Positions 1 to 6,555 of a DNA stretch of 9,307 bases are shown here, piece after piece. Both the position numbers and the translations under genes were made by a program. Origin of the DNA: a bacterium (lineage in GTDB: Bacteria; SZUA-182; SZUA-191); contig QIEW01000213.1 of NCBI GenBank assembly GCA_003230535.1, positions 1 to 9,307 of the forward strand. Reading direction: 5' to 3'. Positions within the stretch are counted from its first letter, which is position 1. Each line of letters begins with the position of its first letter. The notes under the pieces are model-generated. The model saw only the letters and a program-made list of their open reading frames with translations. It had not been told where the DNA came from and searched no databases.

Positions 1-830
1 CCATCGGGGTAAATCTCCAGGTAAAGCTGGCCGGCATCGCAAGACCAATCCATCCGTCCGTTTCTTATCCAGCCCACAGAGTCTTGGAGGAAACGGGTAG
101 AGTTTAGCAGCTTATATCCTTGCTGTTTTAAGCGGATGAGCTCTTGGTAGATCAGGGGCGCCCGCGCCTTATCCGCCTCGGTAAAAGAGAGGCTCTCGTC
201 GGAGCCCCTGAATTGGGCGGGCCATTGGTCGTCGCCCAGGACTACCGGGACCAAGGTGCTGTAAGCCCCCAGTTGATCCAAAAATTTGACCAAATCCGGC
301 AGTTCCTCCAGGTTATGCCGGGAAACCACCACGTTTACATGGGGCAGTATTCCAGGGAAATGTTCTATAGCATAGCGCAGTTTTTCCACGGCTTGGTTCC
401 AAACGCCCTGGCCTTTGCAAAGCCAGTCTTGCTTGGCCGGGTCCAGAGTATCCAGGGAGGTGGAATAGTCGATGATGCCCGCCTGGATGACAGCCTCGAG
501 CTTTTCTTGGGTTACCTGAGGGCCGCCGTTGGATTCAATGCGCGTATGAAAACCGGCTGCGCTGAAAATTCTGATGATTTCCGGAAGCTGAGGATTGAAA
601 AAGGGATCGCCGCCGGTAAAGAGTACATATGGTACTTGCAGAGTTTTTAGGGCCTGGGCAATGCGGGGGACCTCGTCCAGGTCAAGTTCGCGGCTCTGCC
701 CATGCTTCTCCCATACGCAACACATACGACAGCGCAAGTTACAGCGCCGCGTCAGGCGGTAGATGGCGAAAAAGGGTCGTCGCCGAAACTTTGAATTTAG
801 ATATCCGATGACTTCTTTGGAACGTTCCAT
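1..830 (-). CDS. Radical SAM protein with SPASM-like C-terminal start (5' part; 3' end off window)
   Basis: Reading the minus strand from ATG at 830 gives 276 residues open to the left edge, so the C-terminus is missing. The radical SAM 4Fe-4S signature CxxxCxxC is C30, C34 and C37 in the context RRCNLRCRMC. A GGDP motif (the GGE(P) SAM-binding strand) is at 73-76, and the ESNGG and STSLD segments fit later strands of the barrel. Near the edge C264-DAG followed by YLEIYPDG resembles the first cysteine of a SPASM or Twitch auxiliary-cluster domain. Proteins of this build are cytosolic SAM-cleaving enzymes, often peptide or cofactor modifying; the substrate cannot be told. There is no clear Shine-Dalgarno sequence before the ATG. 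The gene diverges from the nuo operon, so a functional link is not implied. The family call is secure; the specific function is unknown. Confidence 0.88.
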   Translation of the reverse strand, partial: MERSKEVIGYLNSKFRRRPFFAIYRLTRRCNLRCRMCCVWEKHGQSRELDLDEVPRIAQALKTLQVPYVLFTGGDPFFNPQLPEIIRIFSAAGFHTRIESNGGPQVTQEKLEAVIQAGIIDYSTSLDTLDPAKQDWLCKGQGVWNQAVEKLRYAIEHFPGILPHVNVVVSRHNLEELPDLVKFLDQLGAYSTLVPVVLGDDQWPAQFRGSDESLSFTEADKARAPLIYQELIRLKQQGYKLLNSTRFLQDSVGWIRNGRMDWSCDAGQLYLEIYPD

Positions 831-856
831 AAGCTTTTGGTAGAAGGTAGTATAAC

Positions 857-886
857 ACTATAACCAGCTTTATAAAAGCTTACCAA
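857..886 (-). promoter_or_regulatory. Possible sigma-A promoter of the radical SAM gene
   Basis: On the minus strand TTGGTA (881-886) and TATAGT (857-862) are separated by 18 bp and end about 27 bp before the start codon. TATACT lies slightly nearer the gene as an alternative -10. The -35 match is only 4 of 6, so this is a weak proposal. Confidence 0.3.
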
Positions 887-893
887 TAATATT

Positions 894-1043
894 TGATGAA
901 CTCGTAAAAAGTCCCGGGTGTCATTGCGAGGCGGGTTTATCGCCGAAGCAATCCCATTGATTTGTAATTAAATTTGAGATTGCTTCGCTTCGTCGCTCGC
1001 AATGACAAAAATCGGCGCTTTTTAACTTTTTACGAGGCCGTCA
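894..1043. repeat. 150-bp MITE-like inverted-repeat element
   Basis: The ends are inverted copies: CTCGTAAAAAGT (901-912) pairs with ACTTTTTACGAG (1025-1036), with an imperfect match extending out to 894 and 1043. Internally TGTCATTGCGAG (919-930) pairs perfectly with CTCGCAATGACA (996-1007), and CGAAGCAATC (944-953) pairs perfectly with GATTGCTTCG (978-987). There is no coding capacity. The nested arms would fold into one long cruciform or hairpin. The 'cattgcgag...gaagcaatc' arm type is familiar to me from dispersed intergenic repeats of several bacterial phyla, which suggests a non-autonomous transposable element. It lies between the divergent radical SAM gene and nuoA and does not overlap the proposed nuo promoter. 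Confidence 0.8.
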
Positions 1044-1071
1044 TATTTGAAATTTGACTGTGACCGGTGAG

Positions 1072-1097
1072 CAGGGGGACAAAATTTTCCCTCCCTG
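1072..1097. other. Imperfect palindrome in the radical SAM-nuoA intergenic region
   Basis: CAGGGGGACAAAA and TTTTCCCTCCCTG pair at 10 of 13 positions around an AAAATTTT centre. On the + strand it is followed by GTTTTAGG, so it could be a weak terminator or a protein site; the role is unknown. Apart from this, the repeat at 894-1043 and the promoter and leader palindromes, I see nothing in the gene-free stretch 831-1263. Confidence 0.35.
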
Positions 1098-1122
1098 TTT
1101 TAGGTATGAACGCATTTTTTTA

Positions 1123-1151
1123 TTGACAATAATAAAACAATGGTTTAAAAT
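1123..1151 (+). promoter_or_regulatory. Sigma-A promoter of the nuo operon
   Basis: A consensus -35 TTGACA (1123-1128) is followed after exactly 17 bp by TAAAAT (1146-1151), one mismatch from TATAAT. Transcription should start near 1158, giving a leader of about 105 nt before nuoA. The promoter is itself flanked by an inverted pair, GACAAT (1125-1130) and ATTGTC (1150-1155), which could be an operator overlapping the polymerase site. No other equally good promoter was seen between here and nuoE. Confidence 0.78.
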
Positions 1152-1195
1152 TGTCTCTGGTTTTACTAACTAGCTGTTTTGTAAAAGCTGGCTTT

Positions 1196-1210
1196 GAATA
1201 ATGGTTATTC
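1196..1210. promoter_or_regulatory. Perfect 6-bp palindrome in the nuo leader
   Basis: GAATAA-TGG-TTATTC is a perfect inverted repeat with a 3-nt centre, about 40 nt downstream of the predicted transcription start. It could be a repressor operator or a small leader hairpin. No named regulator is assigned. Confidence 0.35.
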
Positions 1211-1233
1211 TGTGCAATATATATAACTGTACA
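1211..1233. promoter_or_regulatory. Imperfect TGT-N-ACA palindrome in the nuo leader
   Basis: TGTGCAAT-ATATATA-ACTGTACA has inverted arms matching at 6 of 8 positions around an AT-only spacer. It directly abuts the GAATAA palindrome and ends 30 nt before the nuoA start. The size and symmetry fit a dimeric regulator site; it does not match the Rex, FNR or CRP consensus well, so the regulator is unknown. Confidence 0.3.
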
Positions 1234-1263
1234 TTTTAGGTTAGTTAACAGGGGTGATATCCG

Positions 1264-1635
1264 ATGGCGTCTCAGGGGTTGGCGGCTTATTCTCCGATGT
1301 TTATGCTTATGTTGCTCGGAGGAATATCAGGAGCGATGATGCTTATTGTCGGGAGAATTTTCCGCCCCAACCGGCCTTATCCGGAAAAACTGGAGGCCTA
1401 TGAGTGCGGAATAGCGTCTGAAGGGAACGCCTGGGAAAATATGGGCCACCGCTACTATGTGTATGCGATGCTCTTTTTGGCCTTTGACGTAGAAGTGCTT
1501 TTTCTCCTGCCTTGGGCGCTGGTATTTGATCAACTGGGCCTGTTTGCTTTTATTGAGATGGTATTGTTTATCTTGGTATTGGTGATCGGTCTGGCTTATA
1601 CCTGGGCAAAAGGCGCCTTAGAGTGGAGGTATTAA
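1264..1635 (+). CDS. nuoA: NADH-quinone oxidoreductase subunit A
   Basis: This 123-residue membrane subunit of complex I belongs to the junction between peripheral and membrane arms, next to NuoH and the quinone site. The sequence shows three hydrophobic segments (about 12-32, 65-86 and 92-113). The signature YECG (about 46-49) lies on the first loop and the [12 protein letters not shown] block (about 73-84) carries the conserved acidic residues of the second helix. The length is normal for the family. The ATG is preceded by AGGGGTG with 7-nt spacing. It is the first gene of the operon, behind the promoter at 1123-1151. Its TAA lies 2 nt before the nuoB ATG, and its last codons contain the nuoB ribosome binding site, indicating translational coupling. 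Confidence 0.95.
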   Translation: MASQGLAAYSPMFMLMLLGGISGAMMLIVGRIFRPNRPYPEKLEAYECGIASEGNAWENMGHRYYVYAMLFLAFDVEVLFLLPWALVFDQLGLFAFIEMVLFILVLVIGLAYTWAKGALEWRY

Positions 1636-1637
1636 AG

Positions 1638-2171
1638 ATGACCCTTTCTGAACATCCGCTGCCTCCTTATGTGGTTCCTACTCGGCTGGCATGGTTAATT
1701 AACTGGGCCCGCCGCTCTTCTTTGTGGCCGTTTACTTTTGGGCTGGCCTGCTGTGCTATTGAGATGATCTCAGCCGCTGCTCCCAGATACGATATCGCCC
1801 GGTTCGGGTCGGAGGTGTTCCGGCCAACCCCAAGGCAATCGGATTTGATGATTGTAGCCGGCACCGTCTCGCTGAAGATGGCCGGACCTACCCGGCGTCT
1901 TTATCATCAGATGGCCGAACCCCGATTTGTAATCGCTATGGGGAGTTGCGCCAGCGCGGGCGGTGTGTTTGATACTTACGCAGTGCTCCAGGGAGTGGAT
2001 AAAATTATTCCAGTTGATGTATATGTCCCGGGATGTCCGCCCCGACCGGAAGCGCTCTTGTATGGGTTAATTAAGCTTCAGGAAAAAATTGACCAGGGAA
2101 GAGGCGGCCGGCATGCAACTTATATGGTCCCTGAGCCCGGGCAGCTGGTTAAGATAGATAAGCTGGCCTAA
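1638..2171 (+). CDS. nuoB: NADH-quinone oxidoreductase subunit B (cluster N2 subunit)
   Basis: NuoB holds the terminal 4Fe-4S cluster N2, which passes electrons to quinone at the interface with NuoD. All four ligands are visible: the tandem C38-C39 in [11 protein letters not shown]104 in AMGSCAS and C133 in [15 protein letters not shown]. At 177 residues it has the usual length. I chose ATG 1638 because GGAGG at 1625-1629 lies 8 nt upstream. A GTG at 1623 in the same frame overlaps nuoA and would put the ribosome binding site inside the gene. The residues after GSC (ASAGGVF) and PGCPPRPEA look like the non-proteobacterial type of NuoB. It is followed by an unusual 151-nt gap before nuoC. Confidence 0.96.
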   Translation: MTLSEHPLPPYVVPTRLAWLINWARRSSLWPFTFGLACCAIEMISAAAPRYDIARFGSEVFRPTPRQSDLMIVAGTVSLKMAGPTRRLYHQMAEPRFVIAMGSCASAGGVFDTYAVLQGVDKIIPVDVYVPGCPPRPEALLYGLIKLQEKIDQGRGGRHATYMVPEPGQLVKIDKLA

Positions 2172-2322
2172 ACCCTTCGTACCTGAGAGAACAGCCGGAG
2201 AGGCGCGGAAATAGTGAGGGGCCGTGTAATAAGAATAAATAGTGATTATTGGCCATAAGTATTGTGGGCGCGGAGCAGGCCGCTTACTGCCTGGCTATCT
2301 CAGTAAAAGAAGGGAGGTCCTT
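2172..2322 (+). promoter_or_regulatory. Long nuoB-nuoC spacer ending in a strong ribosome binding site
   Basis: The other junctions among nuoA to nuoE overlap or are shorter than 50 nt, but here 151 nt separate the nuoB stop from the likely nuoC start. The segment AGCAGGC (2274-2280) can pair imperfectly with GCCTGGCT (2290-2297) across the sequence CGCTTACT, giving a possible hairpin just before the ribosome binding site GGGAGG (2312-2317). A GTG at 2242 opens the nuoC frame earlier but has no ribosome binding site at useful distance, and its 27 extra residues do not look like NuoC. Confidence 0.5.
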
Positions 2323-2841
2323 CTGTCCTCGCAGGATTATTCTACTCAGTTAGTGGAGTTGCTTAAACAGGAATTTGGAGAATCAATTCGAAGCACAAAA
2401 GTAGTGTTGGGGGAAACTATTGTTACCCTTGACAAGAGTTGCAAGCCTGATTTCCTGAAAATGTGCCGTTTTTTGCATGACCAGCCCGCTACCGGTTTTA
2501 ATTATCTCTCCTTTGTTACCGCCATAGATTATCTCCGTTATAAACCACAGCCGGAACATGGCTGCCGGTATGAGTTAATTTACCAGCTCTTTTCCGTGGA
2601 GACGGGGAGACATATGCGCCTAAAACTTCCCCTGGCTCCCGGGCATAAAGGGGCGTTGTCTGTCCCTTCGGTTACGCCCGTCTGGCGGAGCGCCGAGTTA
2701 CAGGAAGATGAAGTCTACGATATGTTTGGGATAAAATTTGAAGGGCATCCGGATCTGAGACGGATTTATATGCCTGAAGATTGGCGGGGACATCCTCTCC
2801 GTAAAGATTATCGTTTAAAAGATCGTGGGAAATATGCCTGA
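2323..2841 (+). CDS. nuoC: NADH-quinone oxidoreductase subunit C
   Basis: NuoC is a cofactor-free peripheral-arm subunit that packs against NuoD. The diagnostic C-terminal block is clear: [20 protein letters not shown], then [18 protein letters not shown]. The more N-terminal [10 protein letters not shown] strand also fits. I place the start at CTG 2323 because GGGAGG lies 5 nt upstream and the resulting 172 residues match the usual family length. No ATG, GTG or TTG is positioned correctly behind that site. The alternative is GTG 2242, adding 27 unrelated residues without a ribosome binding site. The end overlaps nuoD by 8 nt. Identity is certain; the start is a judgement. Confidence 0.9.
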   Translation: MSSQDYSTQLVELLKQEFGESIRSTKVVLGETIVTLDKSCKPDFLKMCRFLHDQPATGFNYLSFVTAIDYLRYKPQPEHGCRYELIYQLFSVETGRHMRLKLPLAPGHKGALSVPSVTPVWRSAELQEDEVYDMFGIKFEGHPDLRRIYMPEDWRGHPLRKDYRLKDRGKYA

Positions 2842-4045
2842 GACAGTAGAACCAGTCGAGACATTAGGAACAACCGGCACAAGGCACCTCTGGTTAAATT
2901 TTGGGCCGCAGCACCCTAGTACTCACGGGGTGTTGAGGGTTTTGCTTCAGTTGGATTCGGAGTATATTCGGTACGCCCAGCTCCACTACGGGTATCTCCA
3001 TCGGGGATTTGAAAAACTGGCTGAAAACAAGACTTATGACCAGTTTGTTCCCATTACCGACCGGCTGGATTACCTGGGCCCGTTTTTCAATACCTGCGCT
3101 TTTGTGATGGCGGTGGAAAAGCTGATGGGGGTGGAGGCGCCCCGGAGAGCCCAGTATATCCGGGTCATTATGATGGAGTTGATCAGAATTTCCAGTCATC
3201 TATTATGGCTGGGAGCTTTCGGAATTGACTTGGGAGCCATCACTCCGGTTATGTATTGCCTGCGGGAGCGGGAGAATATCCTGGATTTAATTGAGATGGT
3301 TACCGGAGCCAGGCTGACCCACAATTATTTCCGCATCGGGGGAGTAGGCAAAGACTTACCCCCAGAGTTTAAAGATCGCGCCGTAGAGTATCTGGAGAAA
3401 AGCTACTTCGAGAAAATAAAGGATTATGATGTCCTGTTGAAGAAAAACCGGATATTTTTAGGCCGAACGAAAGGAGTTGGTATCGTCTCGGCTGAGGAAG
3501 CCATAAATTATGGGTTTACCGGGCCGACCTTGCGAAGTTGTGGAGTGCCGTTTGATTTGCGGAAGAATGACCCGTATTTGGTATATCCGGAATTAAAATT
3601 CGATATACCGACGGGAGATACGGGAGATACTTATGACCGCTATATAGTGCGGCTCGTTGAGCTTCGGGAAAGCGCCAAGCTGGTAATTCAGGCCTTGGAG
3701 AAGCTCCCCGAAGGCGAGGTAATGACCAGAGATCCGCGCATATTTCAGCCGCCTAAAGATAAAATTTTTGACAATGTAGAGACTCTTATTCACTACTGTT
3801 ATTTGGCCTCGGAAGGAATTAACGCGCCCCGCGGCGAAGTCTATGCCAGGGTGGAGGGCGCCCGGGGAGAGTTTGGCGTTTATCTGTTTAGTAATGGGAC
3901 TAACCGGCCTTACCGCCTGTTTATCCGCGTGCCCACTTTCGTCAACCTGACGATTGTTCCCAAGTTGGCACAGGGACGCTTGGTAGCCGATCTGGCCGCT
4001 ATTCTGGGCGGGTTTGACATGGTGCTGGGAGAAGTTGATAAATAA
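2834..4045 (+). CDS. nuoD: NADH-quinone oxidoreductase subunit D (49-kDa homologue)
   Basis: NuoD forms the quinone-reduction chamber with NuoB and derives from the NiFe-hydrogenase large subunit. From ATG 2834 it has 403 residues, normal length. Visible hallmarks are [10 protein letters not shown] with the two quinone-site histidines (H27, H31), [13 protein letters not shown] (about 52-64), DRLDY (76-80) and a C-terminal GEVDK. The hydrogenase nickel cysteines are absent, as in true NuoD. The residue three before Arg of DRLDY, normally Tyr (PYTDRxDY; Yarrowia Y144, Thermus Y87), is Ile74 here (VPITDRLDY). A GTG at 2825 is an alternative start. The gene overlaps nuoC by 8 nt and shares one base with nuoH, so translation is coupled. 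Confidence 0.96.
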   Translation: MPETVEPVETLGTTGTRHLWLNFGPQHPSTHGVLRVLLQLDSEYIRYAQLHYGYLHRGFEKLAENKTYDQFVPITDRLDYLGPFFNTCAFVMAVEKLMGVEAPRRAQYIRVIMMELIRISSHLLWLGAFGIDLGAITPVMYCLRERENILDLIEMVTGARLTHNYFRIGGVGKDLPPEFKDRAVEYLEKSYFEKIKDYDVLLKKNRIFLGRTKGVGIVSAEEAINYGFTGPTLRSCGVPFDLRKNDPYLVYPELKFDIPTGDTGDTYDRYIVRLVELRESAKLVIQALEKLPEGEVMTRDPRIFQPPKDKIFDNVETLIHYCYLASEGINAPRGEVYARVEGARGEFGVYLFSNGTNRPYRLFIRVPTFVNLTIVPKLAQGRLVADLAAILGGFDMVLGEVDK

Positions 4046-5148
4046 TGGAGACCATGATAAAAATTATAGCTGTCTTCACGCTCTTAATGGTCATGGTGGG
4101 GTTTATATCTTGGCTCGAACGCAAGATTTTAGGCCGGATGCAGGTGCGCCACGGCCCTATGCGGGTGGGTTGGCATGGAATTTTTCAGCCTATTGCCGAT
4201 GGGATCAAACTGCTGACCAAAGAGTTAGTAATTCCGGCGGGTGCAGATAAACAGTTATTCCTAATGGCGCCGGTAATATCGTTGATCTTTGCGGTTACGC
4301 CTTTTGCAGTCATTCCCTGGGGTTCTGGTCAGGGATATATTACTGATATAAATATCGGCCTGGTATTAATTTTAGCATTAAGTTCCTTGGGAACTTTCGG
4401 GATAGTCATTGGCGGCTGGTCTTCCAACAGCAAATATTCGGTGTTGGGGGCGATGCGGGCGGTAGCTTTAATGTTAAGCTATGAGTTACCTCTGATATTA
4501 TCTTTAGTGGGCGTCGTAATGCTGACCGGGTCGTTTCGGTTGACCGAAATTGTTTCGGCACAGGCTCAGCAGGGATTATGGTTTGTAGCTATTCAGCCGG
4601 TAGCCTTTGTTTGCTACCTGTTGGCCGGCACAGCCGAAACGCAGCGGATTCCCTTTGATATGCTTGAGGATGAAGGTTCTCTGGTAAACGGCTTTTTCAC
4701 CGAATACAGTGGGATGGGATTTTCCCTTTTCGTAATGGCTGAATATATAAACATTATCTTGATTGGCGCTATCTCAGCGGTAGTGTTTTTGGGCGGCTGG
4801 CAGCGGCCTTTCCCCTCGGTGGAGTTTCTGGCCTTCCTGGATGTTGTTCCGGCGGCGGGCTGGTTCCTTCTAAAAGTTTTCTTATTTGTGTTTCTGGTAA
4901 TTTGGTTTAGAGGCACTCTGCCCCGGGTGCGCTACGATCAACTAATGTATTTCGGCTGGAAAATTCTTCTGCCTCTCACTCTGCTTAGCATTCTGCTTAC
5001 CGGCCTGTATAAGGTCCTTGATTTCCAACATAATCTTATTTTCTATTATCTGATTACATTCATATTGAGCTTATTCTGTGTAACTTATTGCTCTAAACAT
5101 TTCTACCAAGAAGAGACAACCTTAAAAGAAGTAAGAGTAGGCATCTAA
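4045..5148 (+). CDS. nuoH: NADH-quinone oxidoreductase subunit H
   Basis: NuoH is the membrane subunit that completes the quinone channel and links redox chemistry to proton movement. The 367-residue product has about eight to nine hydrophobic helices. Family blocks are ERKILGRMQVRHGP (25-38), HGIFQPIADGIKLLTKE (44-60), the RIPFDMLEDEGSLVNGFFTEYSG loop and WFRGTLPRVRYDQLM. The acidic loop normally reads PFDxPExExEL. Here E208 and E210 are kept but the third Glu is Ser212. The C-terminus carries two further hydrophobic stretches and a charged tail. ATG 4045 overlaps the nuoD stop (TAATG); GGGAG lies 13 nt upstream, so initiation probably depends on coupling. Met4 (4054) is another possible start. 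Confidence 0.96.
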   Translation: METMIKIIAVFTLLMVMVGFISWLERKILGRMQVRHGPMRVGWHGIFQPIADGIKLLTKELVIPAGADKQLFLMAPVISLIFAVTPFAVIPWGSGQGYITDINIGLVLILALSSLGTFGIVIGGWSSNSKYSVLGAMRAVALMLSYELPLILSLVGVVMLTGSFRLTEIVSAQAQQGLWFVAIQPVAFVCYLLAGTAETQRIPFDMLEDEGSLVNGFFTEYSGMGFSLFVMAEYINIILIGAISAVVFLGGWQRPFPSVEFLAFLDVVPAAGWFLLKVFLFVFLVIWFRGTLPRVRYDQLMYFGWKILLPLTLLSILLTGLYKVLDFQHNLIFYYLITFILSLFCVTYCSKHFYQEETTLKEVRVGI

Positions 5149-5152
5149 AAGG

Positions 5153-5191
5153 ATGTCCGATCCCATCGCCTTATTAATGTTATTTAGATAA
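5153..5191 (+). other. 12-codon mini-ORF in the nuoH-nuoI gap
   Basis: ATG 5153 begins 4 nt after the nuoH stop and encodes MSDPIALLMLFR, ending with TAA 3 nt before the nuoI ATG. nuoI itself has no visible ribosome binding site, so translation of this short frame could deliver ribosomes to nuoI. The mini-ORF's own ribosome binding site is weak. It may be chance. Confidence 0.25.
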
Positions 5192-5194
5192 ATT

Positions 5195-5728
5195 ATGGCA
5201 CAGGAAAAGGAAACCGGGTTAAAATATTCGCTGGAGCGGCTCTTTTTATGGGAGATCATGCAAGGGATGTGGCTTACCTTTAAGTCCATGTTCAGCAAGC
5301 CCGTTACCATGCGCTATCCCGAGGAGCGCTGGATCATGCCGGAGCGTTTCCGCGGGCAGGTGGCGCTGGTTTATGACCCGCAAGCGGAAGAGAAAGACCT
5401 CTGCGTAGGTTGTTGCTTATGTATTCGGGTCTGTCCCAGCGGCGCCTTGGATATAATCTCCTCCGTCGATCCTCAGACCGGCAAGAAAAATGTAGACGAT
5501 TATCTTTATAATATGCCCCGCTGTATCTTTTGTGGCCGGTGCGTGGAAATTTGTCCGGTAAAGGCCCTAATCAATACCGGTTATTATGAGCTGGCTCAAT
5601 ATGGCCGCCGGGACCTGGAGTTACATAAAAAAGATATGCTCCAGGTCGGTCAGAAATGGAAAAAAGAGCGGCGGGAGATGGAACAGCAAGGACTAACGCC
5701 CCAATCCTTAGTGAAGGTAAAAAAGTGA
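5195..5728 (+). CDS. nuoI: NADH-quinone oxidoreductase subunit I (2x[4Fe-4S])
   Basis: NuoI is the TYKY-type ferredoxin subunit carrying clusters N6a and N6b, which relay electrons to N2 of NuoB. Both cluster motifs are complete: C70-VG-C73-CL-C76-IRV-C80-P and C110-IF-C113-GR-C116-VEI-C120-P. The amphipathic N-terminal part (about 9-46, ending VTMRYPEERW) is the usual membrane-surface anchor that contacts NuoH. The length of 177 residues is normal, with a charged, lysine-rich C-terminal tail. No Shine-Dalgarno sequence precedes ATG 5195. Its TGA overlaps the nuoE GTG start (GTGA). Placing nuoI before nuoE differs from the E. coli and Thermus order, where EFG sits between D and H. Confidence 0.96.
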   Translation: MAQEKETGLKYSLERLFLWEIMQGMWLTFKSMFSKPVTMRYPEERWIMPERFRGQVALVYDPQAEEKDLCVGCCLCIRVCPSGALDIISSVDPQTGKKNVDDYLYNMPRCIFCGRCVEICPVKALINTGYYELAQYGRRDLELHKKDMLQVGQKWKKERREMEQQGLTPQSLVKVKK

Positions 5729-6198
5729 CCCTAACCATAGAGCAGCAGGAAGAACTAAAGCAATTATCCCGTAAATACCACTATAAGCGGGGGGCGTTAC
5801 TGCCTATTCTGCACCGGATTCAGGAGGAGCAAGGTTTTTTGGCGGAGGATGTCTTGGCGGATGTGGCTGAGCTCCTGGGATTATCGCCGGTGGATGTATT
5901 TGAAACCGCTTCATTCTATACATTGTTTCATCTGGATCAGGTAGGCAGGAATGTCGTTCTGATCTGTAATTGTCTTTCCTGCTATATCTTGGAAGCGGAA
6001 GATATTGTTTCTGTCGCTGAAAAACATTTAGACATTAAAGTAGGACAGAATACTCCCGACGGACAATTTACTTTGCAGACTACATCCTGCCTGGGAGCCT
6101 GTGACCAGGGACCGGTCATGCTGGTAAACGGCGAGCTCCACGGGAATCTCACTCCGGCGAAAGTGCGCCGGGTATTATCTCAGTATGCAGAAGACTAA
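5725..6198 (+). CDS. nuoE: NADH-quinone oxidoreductase subunit E ([2Fe-2S])
   Basis: NuoE (24-kDa homologue) holds the 2Fe-2S cluster N1a and docks onto NuoF in the NADH-oxidising module. The thioredoxin-like ferredoxin ligands are C81-x4-C86 and C122-LGA-C126 followed by DQGP. An extra cysteine, C83, sits inside the first pair. The N-terminal helical region includes the conserved LLPILHRIQEEQGFL and VFETASFYTLF blocks. I chose GTG 5725 (157 residues, usual size) because GAAGG at 5713-5717 is 7 nt upstream and the codon overlaps the nuoI stop. An upstream in-frame start at 5656 would add 23 residues lying within nuoI. nuoF, its obligate partner, does not follow directly but only after about 1.9 kb of island DNA. 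Confidence 0.95.
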   Translation: MTLTIEQQEELKQLSRKYHYKRGALLPILHRIQEEQGFLAEDVLADVAELLGLSPVDVFETASFYTLFHLDQVGRNVVLICNCLSCYILEAEDIVSVAEKHLDIKVGQNTPDGQFTLQTTSCLGACDQGPVMLVNGELHGNLTPAKVRRVLSQYAED

Positions 6199-6228
6199 GC
6201 TTAAGCTATTTGATTTTGATAAACAAAT

Positions 6229-6267
6229 TTTGGGGATGTCAGATTCAGTAAATCTGACATCCCCAAA
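6229..6267. repeat. Perfect 17-bp hairpin downstream of nuoE
   Basis: TTTGGGGATGTCAGATT pairs over its whole length with AATCTGACATCCCCAAA around a 5-nt loop CAGTA. It begins 31 nt after the nuoE stop. No U-tract follows on either strand, so it is not a typical intrinsic terminator, though it could stall or stabilise the nuo transcript. It marks the left end of the accessory island. Confidence 0.8.
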
Positions 6268-6269
6268 TA
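6259..6269. repeat. Left copy of 11-bp direct repeat ATCCCCAAATA
   Basis: This is identical to 7984-7994. The two copies bracket the gene-bearing part of the island between nuoE and nuoF. It overlaps the right arm of the 17-bp hairpin. It could be a target duplication, a recombination site or a coincidence of related repeats. Confidence 0.5.
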
Positions 6270-6270
6270 C

Positions 6271-6294
6271 CAGTCAGGTCTGAGGACCTGACTG
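6271..6294. repeat. Perfect 10-bp hairpin, second of a pair
   Basis: CAGTCAGGTC pairs with GACCTGACTG around the 4-nt loop TGAG, only 3 nt after the first hairpin. Both hairpins contain a GTCAG(A/G)T core, so they look like diverged copies of one palindromic unit. No T-run follows. Confidence 0.75.
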
Positions 6295-6359
6295 CACAAA
6301 ACAAGATTTGAAGGAACTCCATAGAATATTATGTGAGAACCCAAAGTAAGGAGTCTCTC

Positions 6360-6555
6360 ATGAGCTTGCGTTTTGACAGTCTAGTAGACGAGGTCAAAAA
6401 GCTATCAACAGAAGAAAAAGAGGAGTCGATTCTTGGTTGAAGAACGAAGGGAAGAAATCTATAAAAACTACCAACAGAGCCTGCAAGAGCTTGGTGAAGG
6501 TAAGTTGGAGTTTTCAATTGACATCGGCAGACTCAGGAACACGCTGGAAGAATGA
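6360..6555 (+). pseudogene. Frameshifted antitoxin of the RelE/YafQ-type module
   Basis: From ATG 6360, behind AAGGAG with good spacing, the frame encodes MSLRFDSLVDEVKKLSTEEK and stops at TGA 6438 after 26 codons. The next frame then continues as LVEERREEIYKNYQQSLQEL and on to TGA 6553-6555, which overlaps the toxin start (ATGA). Skipping one base near 6426 joins them into an acidic, helical protein of about 65 residues, the size and position of a type II antitoxin. The second half could be translated alone: TTG 6433 is preceded by GAGGAG (6420-6425) at 7-nt spacing and would give about 40 residues, the part that in such antitoxins usually binds the toxin. The alternatives are a real frameshift or a sequencing error. 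The exact antitoxin family is not recognised. Confidence 0.65.

Noticed and set aside
144-811. Plus-strand open frames over the radical SAM gene
   Set aside because: The minus strand encodes a clear CxxxCxxC radical SAM protein here; the plus-strand frames have no family features or ribosome binding sites.
1234-1252. Rex-type operator around GTTAGTTAAC
   Set aside because: Only one half resembles the TTAACAA arm; the opposite arm is missing.
6229-6294. Twin hairpins as an intrinsic terminator of nuoA-E
   Set aside because: No T-run follows either stem on either strand, so ordinary Rho-independent termination is not supported.
6229-6294. CRISPR-like repeats
   Set aside because: There are only two palindromic units of different length, 3 nt apart, with no spacers and no cas genes.
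6433-6440. Programmed +1 frameshift in the antitoxin
   Set aside because: The sequence CTT GGT TGA offers no recognised slippery pairing; mutation, restart or sequence error are simpler.
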